Positions 1-10,165 of a DNA stretch of 64,000 bases are shown piece after piece. The DNA is from Caprimulgus europaeus. Lineage: Eukaryota; Chordata; Aves; Caprimulgiformes; Caprimulgidae. The notes under the pieces were generated by a model. It was given only the letters and a program-made list of their open reading frames with translations. It was not told the DNA's origin and did not search any database. The stretch is taken from assembly GCA_907165065.1 (NCBI GenBank), contig OU015525.1:2732622-2796621 (forward strand), in the 5' to 3' direction. How positions within the stretch are numbered: position 1 is the stretch's first letter; each line of letters opens with the position of its first letter. Made by a program: the position numbers and the translations under genes.

Positions 1-574
1 TCTACATCAGTAGACTCTGAGTGTCCTCAGACAAAGTCTTATCACCAAGTGAGATTTCTTTGCACTGCTCTGGATGCTTTTGTGATTGTTTTGCTGTATA
101 ATTGGGGTGTGGGTTGCAATGATGCTAGATGGGGAGAGTGTGCAGTCTTTCTTTAGCATACAGCTGGGGTATTGAATTTCTTCTTAGGCAGCAAGTGAGT
201 GTCTGGGGATACTTTAAACTGTCTTCCTGGCCTGAAAAGGGACCCATTTAAGCAGGTCTGGAAGGGACTTCTCAGGAAGGAACATCCCAAGCAATTAACA
301 TACCTACTTCTCATTAAAATGTGCCACTTGAATGCAATAAAAAGGAGCCCCAGCCCTACCAGCAAGGCAAGGGGATTGCCCACGTGTTGGCAGCACTTAT
401 TGACCAGTCAAGCTCTTGCTCAAAGCTCCAGCAGGCATTTTGCAATTCTGCCTCAACAGCCATCCTGCCCAAGTCCAGTACTTGTTTGTTATTGTTCATT
501 TGCCCATTTGGAAGCCAATACTCAGAGCTGTTTATCTGTCTTTGTCTTCAAGGACACTATGCCTAAATTCCTGA
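1..574. other. Unique intergenic sequence, no gene seen
   Basis: This stretch has mixed composition and no recognisable repeat or exon. Short open frames occur on both strands, but none has recognisable domains or splice-site context. I see nothing functional here. Confidence 0.5.
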
Positions 575-990
575 CCTCCAAGATTAGGGGCCTGAAGCAT
601 CTCCTGTAGGAGGAAAAGCTGAGAGAGCTGGGACTCCACTTTGGAGAGGACTGAGAGGATATCTGATCAATGTTTATAAATACCTGAAGTGCCAGGGCCA
701 AATGGATGGGGCCAGGCTTTTTTCAGTAGTATGTTGTGACAGGACAAGGGGCAATGGGCAAAAACTGGAACACTGGAAGTTCCAGACAAACTTAAGGAAA
801 AACTTCTTTTCTATAAGGGTGTCAGAACACTGGAACAGGCTGCCCAGAGAGGGTGTGGAGTCTCCATCTCTGGAGATGTTCAAAACCCACCTGGATGCTT
901 TCCTGTGTAACCTGCTCTAGGGAACCTGATTTAGCAGGGGGGCTGGACTAGATGATCTCCTGAGGTCTCTTCCAACCCCTATGATTCTGT
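575..990 (+). mobile_element. CR1 LINE, 3' end, 5'-truncated
   Basis: The sequence follows the CR1 3' region in order: the 'aggggcctgaagcatctcct' segment, the 'gagagagctgggact' segment, the degenerate C-terminal coding part, the 'ctggatgatctcctgaggt' type segment, and the terminal 'cctatgattctgt'. Only the last ~415 bp of the element are present, which is typical 5' truncation from incomplete reverse transcription. The short frame at 702-920 covers the end of ORF2 (it contains an '[19 protein letters not shown]'-like run) and is a decayed coding remnant. The 3' tail is short, with a single octamer. Confidence 0.93.
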
Positions 991-2409
991 AACACCATCC
1001 TTTCTCCTTTCAAAACAACATCTAACTGCATTGTTGATCTTGCAGCTTTTTAGATACCTGAGGGTGCAGAGAGACCCACACTTGCACTGTTTGCTTTTTC
1101 TACTCCTAATAGAGAAGGACTACAGAAAATGACCATTTCTGCCTGCTGTTTCCAAGCATGAACAGAGCCAAAGTCTCCTGGTGGGTCTGCACCAAGAGCT
1201 TACCCCAGAGGAACAGGGGACATTTTTTCCATGTTTGCAGTCTGCTTTGAGTTGCCTGAATGGAAAATATTTACTGGGAAGACAAAAGGCAGCTTCAGAT
1301 GAATTTAATGCCTTGTGAATAGGCAGCAAAACAGTCATCTGCTACTTACTCCCTGTGTGGCCTGTAGCAAATGCTGTCACACCCAAGTTCAGCACCTGTG
1401 AAAGGAGAAGAACATATGATTCATCTCTAATACATGTAAAGAAACACATTGAAGACCTCTACTGTTGAGCTAGCCCTCTTAACAAAGGGAGAAAACCAGG
1501 CAGTTTAAAAACATGATTCATCTCTCACTGTTGAGTTGGCTACTTCAGGACAAGAGGAGTTACCCTCTGGAAGTGCTTGTTGATTGCTAAGGGGGTTCAG
1601 GGTGACTATCACAGATGGCTACACTTGTCTGACGAATCTCTCCTCAACTGCCTCATTACATGTGTACTCAGAGCCCAGCACAATCAGAGCTAAATACTAC
1701 TGTAATAACTCTAATAGTAAAGAGAAGCTGCTGCTGGGTGCAAGCTGTGCATTTGGCTTCCCTGTGTGGTTGACTGGTAACTCAATGCTGTGGCTGTTCT
1801 TGTTTGTATTCTCCTTGTTTACCACCAAAGCAGTCTTCACAGAAAGCCTGGGAGAATGTGCAACATGAACTGCATATAAAATAGAGGCACAGTTTAGAGT
1901 CTGCATTGAATGAGTTCCTTAGGGCTTTGCAGGACTTTTCTGGAGTAGGTGGTCACCATCACACACTCTCTTCAAAGGTTTGCTCCCATAACAGACATCA
2001 GCAGGCAGGATACAAAGATCTTGTCCATGGATAACATTTAGGATTTCCTACTCTCTGCTGCCAAGGAGAGAAGTTTGTTAGAAATGGGAGACTTTTTTCC
2101 CTTTGATTTTAAGTTATTAGGAGTTCTTGATGGCTCTGCCCTAAGTCTTTGCACTGACTTGGTGGGGTGCACCGGTGTGTAGGGTCCCATCTGCAGAACA
2201 TCAGTTTAAAGAGCAGCCCTGAACAAGGACTTGTGACTAGGCTGTACCAACAATAGGTGTTGCCAGATACCACAGTGTGAGCACAACTACTTCTCCTTGG
2301 GAGGTGAAGACATTTGTTGTGTGATTGTATTAGCTCCTTCCTTCCCATGTGAGCTTGCTCCATGAACTGAGCCAAAAGCCCTCTTTTGCTTGCTTGTACC
2401 TTTCAAAGT
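991..2409. other. Unique intergenic sequence, no gene seen
   Basis: About 1.4 kb without a recognised repeat, RNA gene or exon. The short frames (for example 1584-1868 plus) have ordinary composition and no recognisable domain. I see nothing specific. Confidence 0.5.
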
Positions 2410-3025
2410 CATAGAAACATACAATCACAGAGTCATTTAGGTTGGAAAAAAACCCTTTAAGATCATTGAATCCCACCTCACTACAACCTCTTTTCAGGTA
2501 GTTGTAGAGAGCAATACGGTCTCCCCTCAGATTCCTTTTCTCCAGGCTCAACAACCCCAGTTCCCTCAGCCCCTCCCTATAAGACGTGCTCCAGATGCTT
2601 CACCAGCTTTGTTGCTCTTCTTTGGATACATTCCAGCACCTCCATGTCCTTCTTGGAGTGAGAAGCCCAAAACTGAACCCAGCACTCAAGGTGTGGCCTC
2701 ACCAGTGCCGAGTGCAGGGGGACAATCACTTCCCTAGTCCTGTTGGCCACTGTATTTCTGATACAAGCCAGGATGCTGTTGGTCTTCTTGGTCACCTGGG
2801 CACTCTGCTGACTCATGTTCAGCCAACTATTGGCCAACACCTCCCAGTCCTTTTCCACCCAGCAGCTTTCCAGCCACTCTGCCCCAAGCCTGGAGCGTTG
2901 AATGGGGCTGTTGTGACCCAAGTGCAGATCTTGGCAATAAGCCTCTTCCAGTTGGCCTCAGCCCATCAATCCAGCCTGTCCATATCCCTCTGTAGAGCCT
3001 TCCTACCCTTAGTCCAACCAGTTCT
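2410..3025 (-). mobile_element. CR1 LINE, 3' half of ORF2 and 3' end
   Basis: The 3' terminus lies at the low-coordinate end (catagaa...cacagagtcatttaggttgg), and the element reads leftward. A deletion joins the terminal ~50 bp directly to the 'tcaggtagttgtagagagcaa' region, removing the usual intermediate segment. The copy then continues through 'ccaggctcaacaaccccagt', 'aggtgtggcctcaccagtgc' and the Cys/Trp-rich C-terminal coding region to about 'tagagccttcctacccttag'. The minus frame 2577-2921 is the translated ORF2 C-terminus (for example [20 protein letters not shown], residues ~80-100). The plus frame 2586-3182 is its antisense shadow. Confidence 0.93.
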
Positions 3026-4093
3026 CCTCGAACTACTGCTTATTTCCATGCAACTGTTCTGTTTAACCACAGCACTGTGCTTCAGGATTCACTTCATGGT
3101 ATGGAGTAAACCATTCTTTTACTCCACTGTTCTCTGTGTCAAGTTATCTCACTTCAACTCTCCCTCTGCTCCCCCATCATGATTCTTTCACTGGAGATCA
3201 GACCCACACACTTGGGGTGATGGGTATGTGATCTGGACTTTATTGAATGAATCTCTCTGAACCTCTCTTATCACTGCTCCCAACACACTGCTCATGAATA
3301 TGCATATGCTCAGCAACTGCTCAGGACCTATAAAGCAAGAGTCCTTTGCCAGTCAGCAGCTGCTGCTGAGCTGGATTCCAACCTTCATCTATAATTAGAC
3401 CCAGAGATGAGTTGTGTCAGAATAATTCTCACTTATAAATTAGGATGTTTCTGATTTTTTTTTAGTTGTAGAGAGGGATTTCACTTATCATTGCCCACCA
3501 CAACAATATTTCAGGCTTAATATTACTCCCTGAAGAAAAGTGATTAATAACAAGGTACTTTGTTCTATCCTGTGCATCATAGCAATCATGCCCCAAAATA
3601 AAAGCAGTGCAGCAAGGGACGTGGCAACAGTCTGCAATGAAATGAAGTGAGAAGCATTGGGCTGCAGTCCTGCTGGGCTCAATTAGTCATCAATAAGTCT
3701 GCTCTCTCCCTACGCCCACAAATGATAAGATCTGGAAACAAATTAAAGAAATATTGACTCTACTTTTCATTTGTTAAGACTGGAGGATTCAAAATAAGCC
3801 TAGAGAGCCTCCTTGAAATGTTATCAGTCACTGACTATGGGCAAGAGCATGCTAGGAGAGGACACAGATAATGCTATATCAGCTGCCTTGGATGTCACAG
3901 CATAAAGAGCAGATAACTGAAGAGCTATCTGACCAGGAATTAGCTTTGGGTCTAAGGGCAGGACTGTAGACCTTGCATTTCTTGACTGAGACATCAAGAG
4001 CTTCACTCTGTCATCACATCCTCAACCAAATCCCTTGTTTTTACTCCAGTTTTTGTGTATTTACTTTCTCAGAAAAGGAGTAGAAGCTTCCAA
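3026..4093. other. Unique intergenic sequence
   Basis: No gene or recognised repeat. A TATA-like 'cctataaagcaag' near 3328 and an 8-bp hairpin (GGAGTAAA 3103-3110 with TTTACTCC 3118-3125) are visible. Neither is supported as functional. Confidence 0.45.
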
Positions 4094-4430
4094 CTTTTCT
4101 TTTCTTTTCTTTTCTTTTCTTTTCTTTTCTTTTCTTTTCTTTTCTTTTCTTTTCTTTTCTTTTTTTTCTTTTCTTTTCTTTTCTTTTCTTTTCTTTTCTT
4201 TTCTTTTCTTTTCTTTTCTTTTCTTTTCTTTTCTTTTCTTTTCTTTTCTTTTCTTTTCTTTTCTTTTTTTTCTTTTCTTTTCTTCTTTTCTTTTCTTTTC
4301 TTTTCTTTTCTTTTCTTTTCTTTTCTTTTCTTTTCTTTTCTTTTCTTTTCTTTTCTTTTCTTTTCTTTTCTTTTCTTTTCTTTTCTTTTCTTTTCTTTTC
4401 TTTTCTTTTCTTTTCTTTTCTTTTCTTTTC
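4094..4430. repeat. (TTTTC)n microsatellite, ~335 bp
   Basis: A nearly pure pyrimidine tract of TTTTC pentamers with a few interruptions: a T-expansion near 4160, another near 4267, and a missing-T register shift near 4284. The open reading frames across it (FSFLFFSFLF-type repeats) only reflect the lack of stop codons in the repeat. The purine complement could adopt triplex or other non-B structure. True length is likely variable and hard to assemble. Confidence 0.98.
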
Positions 4431-4574
4431 TATGAATTCCCAGGAATTTAGGATTTAAGAAGAAATGGAGAATTTACAAGACTTAAGATTACATAAAATA
4501 AACAGCAAGACCAAACTTGTGGCTGTCTTTGGCACATGACACCTCTCTGTCCTGCCAGCTTTCTTCTACTCTGC

Positions 4575-5305
4575 AGAGATGATTTGTTAAACAGCTCTGG
4601 TCTCAATACCAACACCTGAGGGACGCCACTCGTCAACAGTCTCCACTTGGACATTGACCCATTGACTGCAACTCTTTGAGTGTGACCATCCAGCCAATTC
4701 CTTATCCACTGAGTGGTCCATCCATCCAGTCCATGTCTTTCCAACTTAGAGACAAGGATGTCATGCAGAATGGTGTCAAATGCCTTGCACAAGTCCAGGT
4801 AGATGACATCAGTTGCTCTTCCCTTATTCACCAAGGCTATAACCTCGTCATAGAAGGCCACCAAATTGGTCAGGCACTATTTGCCCTTGGTGAAGCCATG
4901 CTGACTGTCACCAGTCACCTCCTCATTTCCCATGTGCCTTAGCATAGTTTCCAGAAGTATCTGCTCCATGATCTTGCCAGGATCAGAGGTGAGACTGACC
5001 AGCTTGTAGTTCCCCAGATCTTCCTTGTTTCCCTTTTTAAAAAAAGGGGATTATGTTTCCCCTTTTCCAGTCCATGGAAACTTCACCAGACTGCCAGGAC
5101 TTTTTAAATATGATGTATAGTGGATTGGCAACTTCACCTGCCAGTTTCCTCAGGACCTGTGGATGCACCTCATCAGGTCCCATATATTTGTGCACCTTCA
5201 GGTTCCTCAGATGGTCTCAAACCTGATCTTCTCCTACAGTGGGTGACTCTTCATTCTCAGACTCCCTGTCTCTGCCTTCTGTGACTTGGGGATGTCTTTC
5301 CTGAA
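4575..5305 (-). mobile_element. CR1 LINE fragment, reverse transcriptase region, broken
   Basis: This is a minus-strand internal piece of CR1 ORF2. Translation from about 4864 gives non-LTR reverse transcriptase motif A ([10 protein letters not shown], residues 21-30, catalytic Asp present) and a degraded motif B ([11 protein letters not shown], residues 79-89; the usual Gly after PQ is Val). The copy ends before motif C (the FADD box), so the catalytic domain is incomplete. An in-frame TAG at 4877-4879 lies just upstream of the apparent start, which is only a TTG. Further upstream, 4900-5305 is the decayed N-terminal RT sequence with an A-run at ~5040. The element lacks its 3' end, so this is a remnant and cannot move. 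Confidence 0.92.
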
Positions 5306-6264
5306 CAAGTTGGATAGGATAACCTGGGCAATTTTGACAGCTCCCCCAAACTGAGTCTTACACCAGCCTTAAAAGCTTTACATGGCAATGACAGACATGA
5401 GGGAACACCTCAGGGAAGTGGGAACTTTCCAGATCTTTCTAGGCCACCATACTTGAATCAGAGCAAGTGGGGATAACTGTTCCTCCCCTTTCAGTTCCCT
5501 CCTCCTTCCTCACCCCCTCACTCTTTAAGAAAAGAGACGTGATCCTTGCTGGCTTCCTGGCCCTGCTGCTAACATCATCCTCTCATCCTTGAATCATGCT
5601 CCACTTGCTGTTTATCTGCAGTTACAGTCCTCATCCACTCTCCCAGCCTCTAACCCTCGTTAGCTCAAACATTCACATCAGCACATTTCTTTGGTTTTCA
5701 TCTCTTCTCCCAGCTTGTGTCTTCAAAAAATAAGAGAAAAGGAAGAAAAGAAAAAAAAAAAAAGAGGTTTTTCAAATGAGGATTGCTCACTGTGTGGGCT
5801 GAGATCTGTTACTTCAAGCATCCAACATTAGTCTACTGCTTAATGAGGTACCTAATGGAGACTAGGTTCATTTTTAAGTCTTCGAGCCTCTCTGCTTTTG
5901 TTTTTTTTTTGGTGGGTGTTTTGTTGTTGTTTTGTTTTTGTTTTTGTTCCCCCCCCCTGCAGCAATGGATATATAAAATGCAGTTGGAAAGGGTATTTGT
6001 GTGTAGTTCCTTTAGTTTGAGGAGAATTAATGTTAAGATAAATAATTAAATAATGATTAAGATAAATTAATGTTAAGTTAAAGACTCCCTCTGCCATCCA
6101 TGCAGAGAGTTCAGCAGCTCTTTTGTCTTAAACTGGGTCTCCATGACCATGAGTTGAATTGCTCTCTCATAGTATGTCCCTCGTACTCATGATGATGGAA
6201 ATCCATGGATAATTTCTATAGATCAGACACTGAATTTGTAGGATATGGAAATACTTATGGCAAT
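5306..6264. other. Unique AT-rich sequence with low-complexity patches
   Basis: No gene is seen. It contains an A-rich patch at ~5737-5763, a G/T-rich run at 5896-5957 followed by a C8 block, and a small AT-rich imperfect repeat in which a 13-bp unit (aattaatgttaag) occurs at 6025-6037 and 6065-6077. Confidence 0.5.
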
Positions 6265-6516
6265 AATCACAGAATCACAGAATGGTAGAGGTTGGAAGGG
6301 ACCTCAGGAGATCATCCAGTCCAACCCCCCTGCCAAAGTAGGTTCCCTACAGCGGGTTATACAGGAAAGCATCCAGGTGGGTTTGAACATCTCCAGAGAT
6401 GGAGACTCCACACCCTCTCTGGGCAGCCTGGCCCAGGGCTCCGACACCCTCACAGTAAAGAAGATTTTCCTTAAGTTTGTCTGGAACTTCTGGTGTTCCA
6501 GTTTTTGCCCATTAAT
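6265..6516 (-). mobile_element. CR1 LINE, 3' end, 5'-truncated (young-looking)
   Basis: The 3' terminus at the left carries two CACAGAAT octamer copies, followed by 'ggttggaagggacctcagga' and 'gatcatccagtccaaccccc'. The copy runs through 'ctctctgggcagcctggccc' to 'gttccagtttttgcccatta', where it stops abruptly. The sequence is close to a consensus-like form, suggesting a fairly recent insertion. It belongs to the same subfamily as the plus-strand tail at 7141-7232. Confidence 0.95.
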
Positions 6517-7140
6517 AATAGCTCCTTATTGTAGCTGATAGGAAATTAGATTAACTTAATCCCACAAATATAGATGCCCCAGCCACAGGCTCTCATTAAA
6601 ATCAAAACCATGAGACAGAACAGATATTCCTGTTGGTAACAGTGCATTTAGAAACAGGCAACACAATCATCCACAATCTTTTCTAGACTTTCACATTCTA
6701 AAACAATCTGTACCACCTAACCAAACTTCTTCTAGCAGGATGTCACCCTTGATGGCTCAGGACAGCGTTTCATCTTCCATCTCCAAAGACAACCTTGGAG
6801 CCTCAGCAGCCTTCTTATATGGAGATAACTGAAGTTAGAGGAGAAGAATCCTACCTATTTGAGTCAGGCCAGGCAAAACAGAGCTGCCAAACTTCTATCT
6901 TTAGCAAAACTACCAATCATTGAAAGCTTCTGAAGTGCTGTGATAATGATTTGACTTAATGCCTTCAAATATTTGCTTTCTTATGTGCTCTTTGATGCCA
7001 AGCACACACAAAACCAGTTCAAGTCTCATATATTCTTCTGACTTTGCAAATTGTGTAGTGAAGCTGCCAACAGTGGCTGTGCTCTGCTAGGTCATGGATT
7101 AGAAGTGAAGCCAATACACTGGTGTATTGGACCATACTGG
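6517..7140. other. Unique intergenic sequence, no gene seen
   Basis: About 620 bp separating two oppositely oriented CR1 3' ends. No exon, RNA gene or regulatory signal could be supported. Confidence 0.5.
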
Positions 7141-7232
7141 TGTAGGGAACCTGCTTTGGCAGGGGGGTTGGACTGGATGATCTCCTGAGGTCCCTTCCAA
7201 CCCCCACCATTCTGTGATTCTGTGATTCTGTG
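7141..7232 (+). mobile_element. CR1 LINE 3' tail, severely 5'-truncated
   Basis: Only the last ~90 bp of a CR1 are present ('tggactggatgatctcctga', 'ggtcccttccaaccc'), with three tandem ATTCTGTG octamers at the end (7209-7232). It is oriented opposite to the 6265-6516 copy, so the two share an inverted ~45-bp homologous core. Confidence 0.94.
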
Positions 7233-9621
7233 TACCTACTGCAGCCTCTGAAGAAGGCAGATCAGAGTCCACCTTACCAGCTATTTCAGTCCTACATTTC
7301 TGACTTACCCAGGAGCAATAACACGTGTCCTTGGCCATGTTCCATTATTGCCACTATGTTGAGGGTGTGTCCTGTCTCCCACAGCATGTGACCACAGGCT
7401 CTTCTTGCCTTAAGCCCATGCAAACACTCTCCTCCTTTTCCCCCTGCACCAGTAGAAGATGCAGCTTGTGAAGTGTCTCCCAGCCCTGGCTTGTTTCCCC
7501 CTGTATTTACAGTCCCTTTTCCTGTCTTCACATCACACCTTCAGAGCACCTCTCCTTTCTGGTTATGAAGTAGCTGCTATTGGCTCTTTTCCCCTGAAAA
7601 ACAATCTAAGCCCAGAAAACTAAGTATAAGTTTTCTCAGTAGCCAGTAGAAAACATTGCTGACAAAAAAAGCATTTCTAAATGCAAATTTAGACCCATCT
7701 CAGGTCTATCCTTGCTAGGAAAAACAGTCAGATCTTACTTCTCCTCTTCTCTCCACTACAAAGCCCTGGGCATTTCTCACATCTCTTCAATGGGAGAGAA
7801 TGAGAGATGGGAAGAGGGGATGGGGGTAAGTTTTTCCCAACCAGTTTTATTTATGAAATGGCAATGCTTTGTTCTTACTGGTAGGAAGATAGGCAACTGG
7901 GAACAATGGGTGCCTTGGAGATCATGTCTTTTCCCACCCTAGGTCTGCCCTTGCTGCATCATCTTTTCCTCTCCCAGCTCCTCCCTCCTTTATTTGGGGT
8001 TGTATTTGGTATTTATCTGCTTCCCGTGGTGGCATTGATGGAAAGCAAGAACAAGCTGTGTGTTTTGTCCTCAGCTTCTCCTGGAAAGAGTATGAAACTA
8101 TTGGCTTTCAGCTTAGCACTGATGTTGTGACTTACCTTTCTTTCCTGGTTCATGCCTACAGCTTTACAACCCTGATGGAGGGTTGGAGTCTGTAGACTGT
8201 GTTCAACAGCAGGAGGTTTATTCTCTTTGGGTGAAGAATCACACAGAACAAAGACCTAAGCTTGGGAGAAGATTTCTTGATCATGAAAACTCTTGGAGAA
8301 TGGATAAAATGAGAATTTTATCTCATTTTATGTCATTTCTGTGGACCTCAGAGCATTTTGGGTCCAATGCTTTTCAATCCCTCCCTCCTCCTCTGAAGTG
8401 ATGACTTTATCTATAGGTTGTATTTTTTTCTTTTTTCTTTTTTTTTTTTTTTAACTTGAGAGGAATCTAAGGCACTGATTAGTTAAAGACTGAGATGAAA
8501 AATAACAGATATCTGTCAAAGACCCAAGTAAGCAGAATGTAGACATCTATATTCAAGAACCTTTTTATAAAAAGTTTATCTTGACTTGCCTATCAGCTTG
8601 AAACATCTTGGTACTTAGATTCTGGTGTCTACAGTTCATTATTCACCTAATCCTGAGCTAATGAGAACTGAAAGCACCAACCATATTACACAATGTTAAA
8701 TCATCTTGTAATGCCAATAATTTTCATTTTCCTGAGGCATTTGAACCTTCTGGGGGATAGCACTGAAGAACAGCAGTGACTACACAGCCATATCTCATGT
8801 GACCAGCTGATAAAAGACAAAATTAAATGTCTTTCCTTTTTTTCTTTTCCCAGGACCTTTGTTTTCACCTTTTTTTTCACAGAAATTGAACTATCTGGTG
8901 GGAAAAAAAAAAAAATCTCTTCCAGGATCATTGCTAGAAGAAGGGAGTTCAACAACAAACTTCAGTCTCAAATTGGAATGCTTGTTTTCTTTCTCTTAGT
9001 TGCAAAATACAAAACGAAAAGAAAATGTCACTTCTGAGTGAAAGGTTTCTTTTTCTTCTTGTGGCATTAAAAAATCATAACCCAACTCAGCCTTATACAC
9101 AGAGCAACCAAAACAGCTCTGTAAAAATCCTTGCCTAATTAAAAAAGGGAGGTTTTAAATGAGCTGGAGTCATGGGTTTATCTGTTTGGGGACAGACAGT
9201 CCCAGTGCCCTGCTGCTAAACAAGAAGTTTTGGGAAGAGGTCTCTGCCTCACTGCTCTGGGATGTGTTGGGGTGTCTGACACACATCAGTCTGTTGGCAC
9301 CTTTTCCCTTTCTCCTTTTTCCACATAATTTCAGTTGCCACTGTGTAGTGAAAGTATGTGGAAGAGGATGGCAGACAAGGGATTGTTAATTGCAGGAATT
9401 AGTTCTTATTATGCTGTAAACAAGGAATTGGGACCTGGCTCATACACCTGGTGTAGATGATTGTGTGAGTCCATGTCCTGAGATCCTCTCTTCTCACTGA
9501 GATAGTGTGTGCTGGCTACTTGTAGGTGTGTTAAAAGAGAAAGGAATCACTAATGCCTGACAAACTTGTTGTTTCAACAAACACCATCTTGAAAATATTC
9601 TGTAACTCCCATCATGGAGAG
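7233..9621. other. Unique intergenic sequence, no gene seen
   Basis: About 2.4 kb without recognised transposons. It includes T-rich (8424-8452) and A-rich (8905-8916) low-complexity runs and a perfect 11-bp hairpin at 8304-8331. The open frames here (7712-7942, 7906-8130 and others) show no recognisable domain, and I do not support them as exons. Confidence 0.5.
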
Positions 9622-10165
9622 TCTTTCATCCTTCCAAAACTTCATGTTCATCATCATGAAACAGAGGAAGGGAAAAGGCAAAGACACACTGAGGTCCTAT
9701 GTTATCACCCACACCTCAGGGAGTCATATGACATCCCTTACTTGCAAAAAAAAGAAATAACAACGTGACCAAAGTGTCTAGAAAATGTTTTTGCTTTTAT
9801 ACAATACTGAATAAAAGGGGTCCTCCTCCATCTATGACTCCAAAGCACTGCTGTAGGAAATAATGAACACTTTGGAATAGAAAATACCTTTTTTCAGCAA
9901 ATGAGTTTTCATGCAAACAGCTCATACCTGTCAGAACTCCTCAAGTTTTAACTAAAACCAGGAAAGCCTGAGAACTGGATTGAAAAGATTTTTGAAAGAG
10001 AGAATTGTCAAGCTGAAAAGGTGAGCAGCTTTTATTTTTGGCAACTATATAAAAAAAACCCAACAACTTTGTTTTCCAACACCTGAAGACACTCTGGGTG
10101 AAAAATGTAAGGAGTTATGGAAGGAGGGGTTTTTTTTTTGATGGAAAACCAGGAAGTCTATGTAA
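9622..10165. repeat. Direct duplication, copy 1 (544 bp)
   Basis: This segment recurs in the same orientation at 12726-13268. Aligning by eye gives about 14 substitutions and two small indels in homopolymer or TA runs, roughly 97% identity. Similarity starts at 'tctttcatcc' and ends at 'aaccaggaagtctatgtaa'. It contains no recognisable transposon ends or protein-coding frame. It could be a local segmental duplication or two copies of an unrecognised repeat. Confidence 0.95.

Noticed and set aside
2586-3182. 198-codon plus-strand frame
   Set aside because: It lies antisense over a CR1 ORF2 C-terminus. Such shadow frames are common.
3180-3420. Possible solo LTR or promoter with a TATA-like 'cctataaagcaag'
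   Set aside because: A TATA-like word alone is weak. No LTR boundaries or target-site duplication were found.
4035-4451. 126-138-codon frames of Phe/Ser/Leu
   Set aside because: They are translations of the (TTTTC)n repeat, where the absence of stops is a property of the repeat unit.
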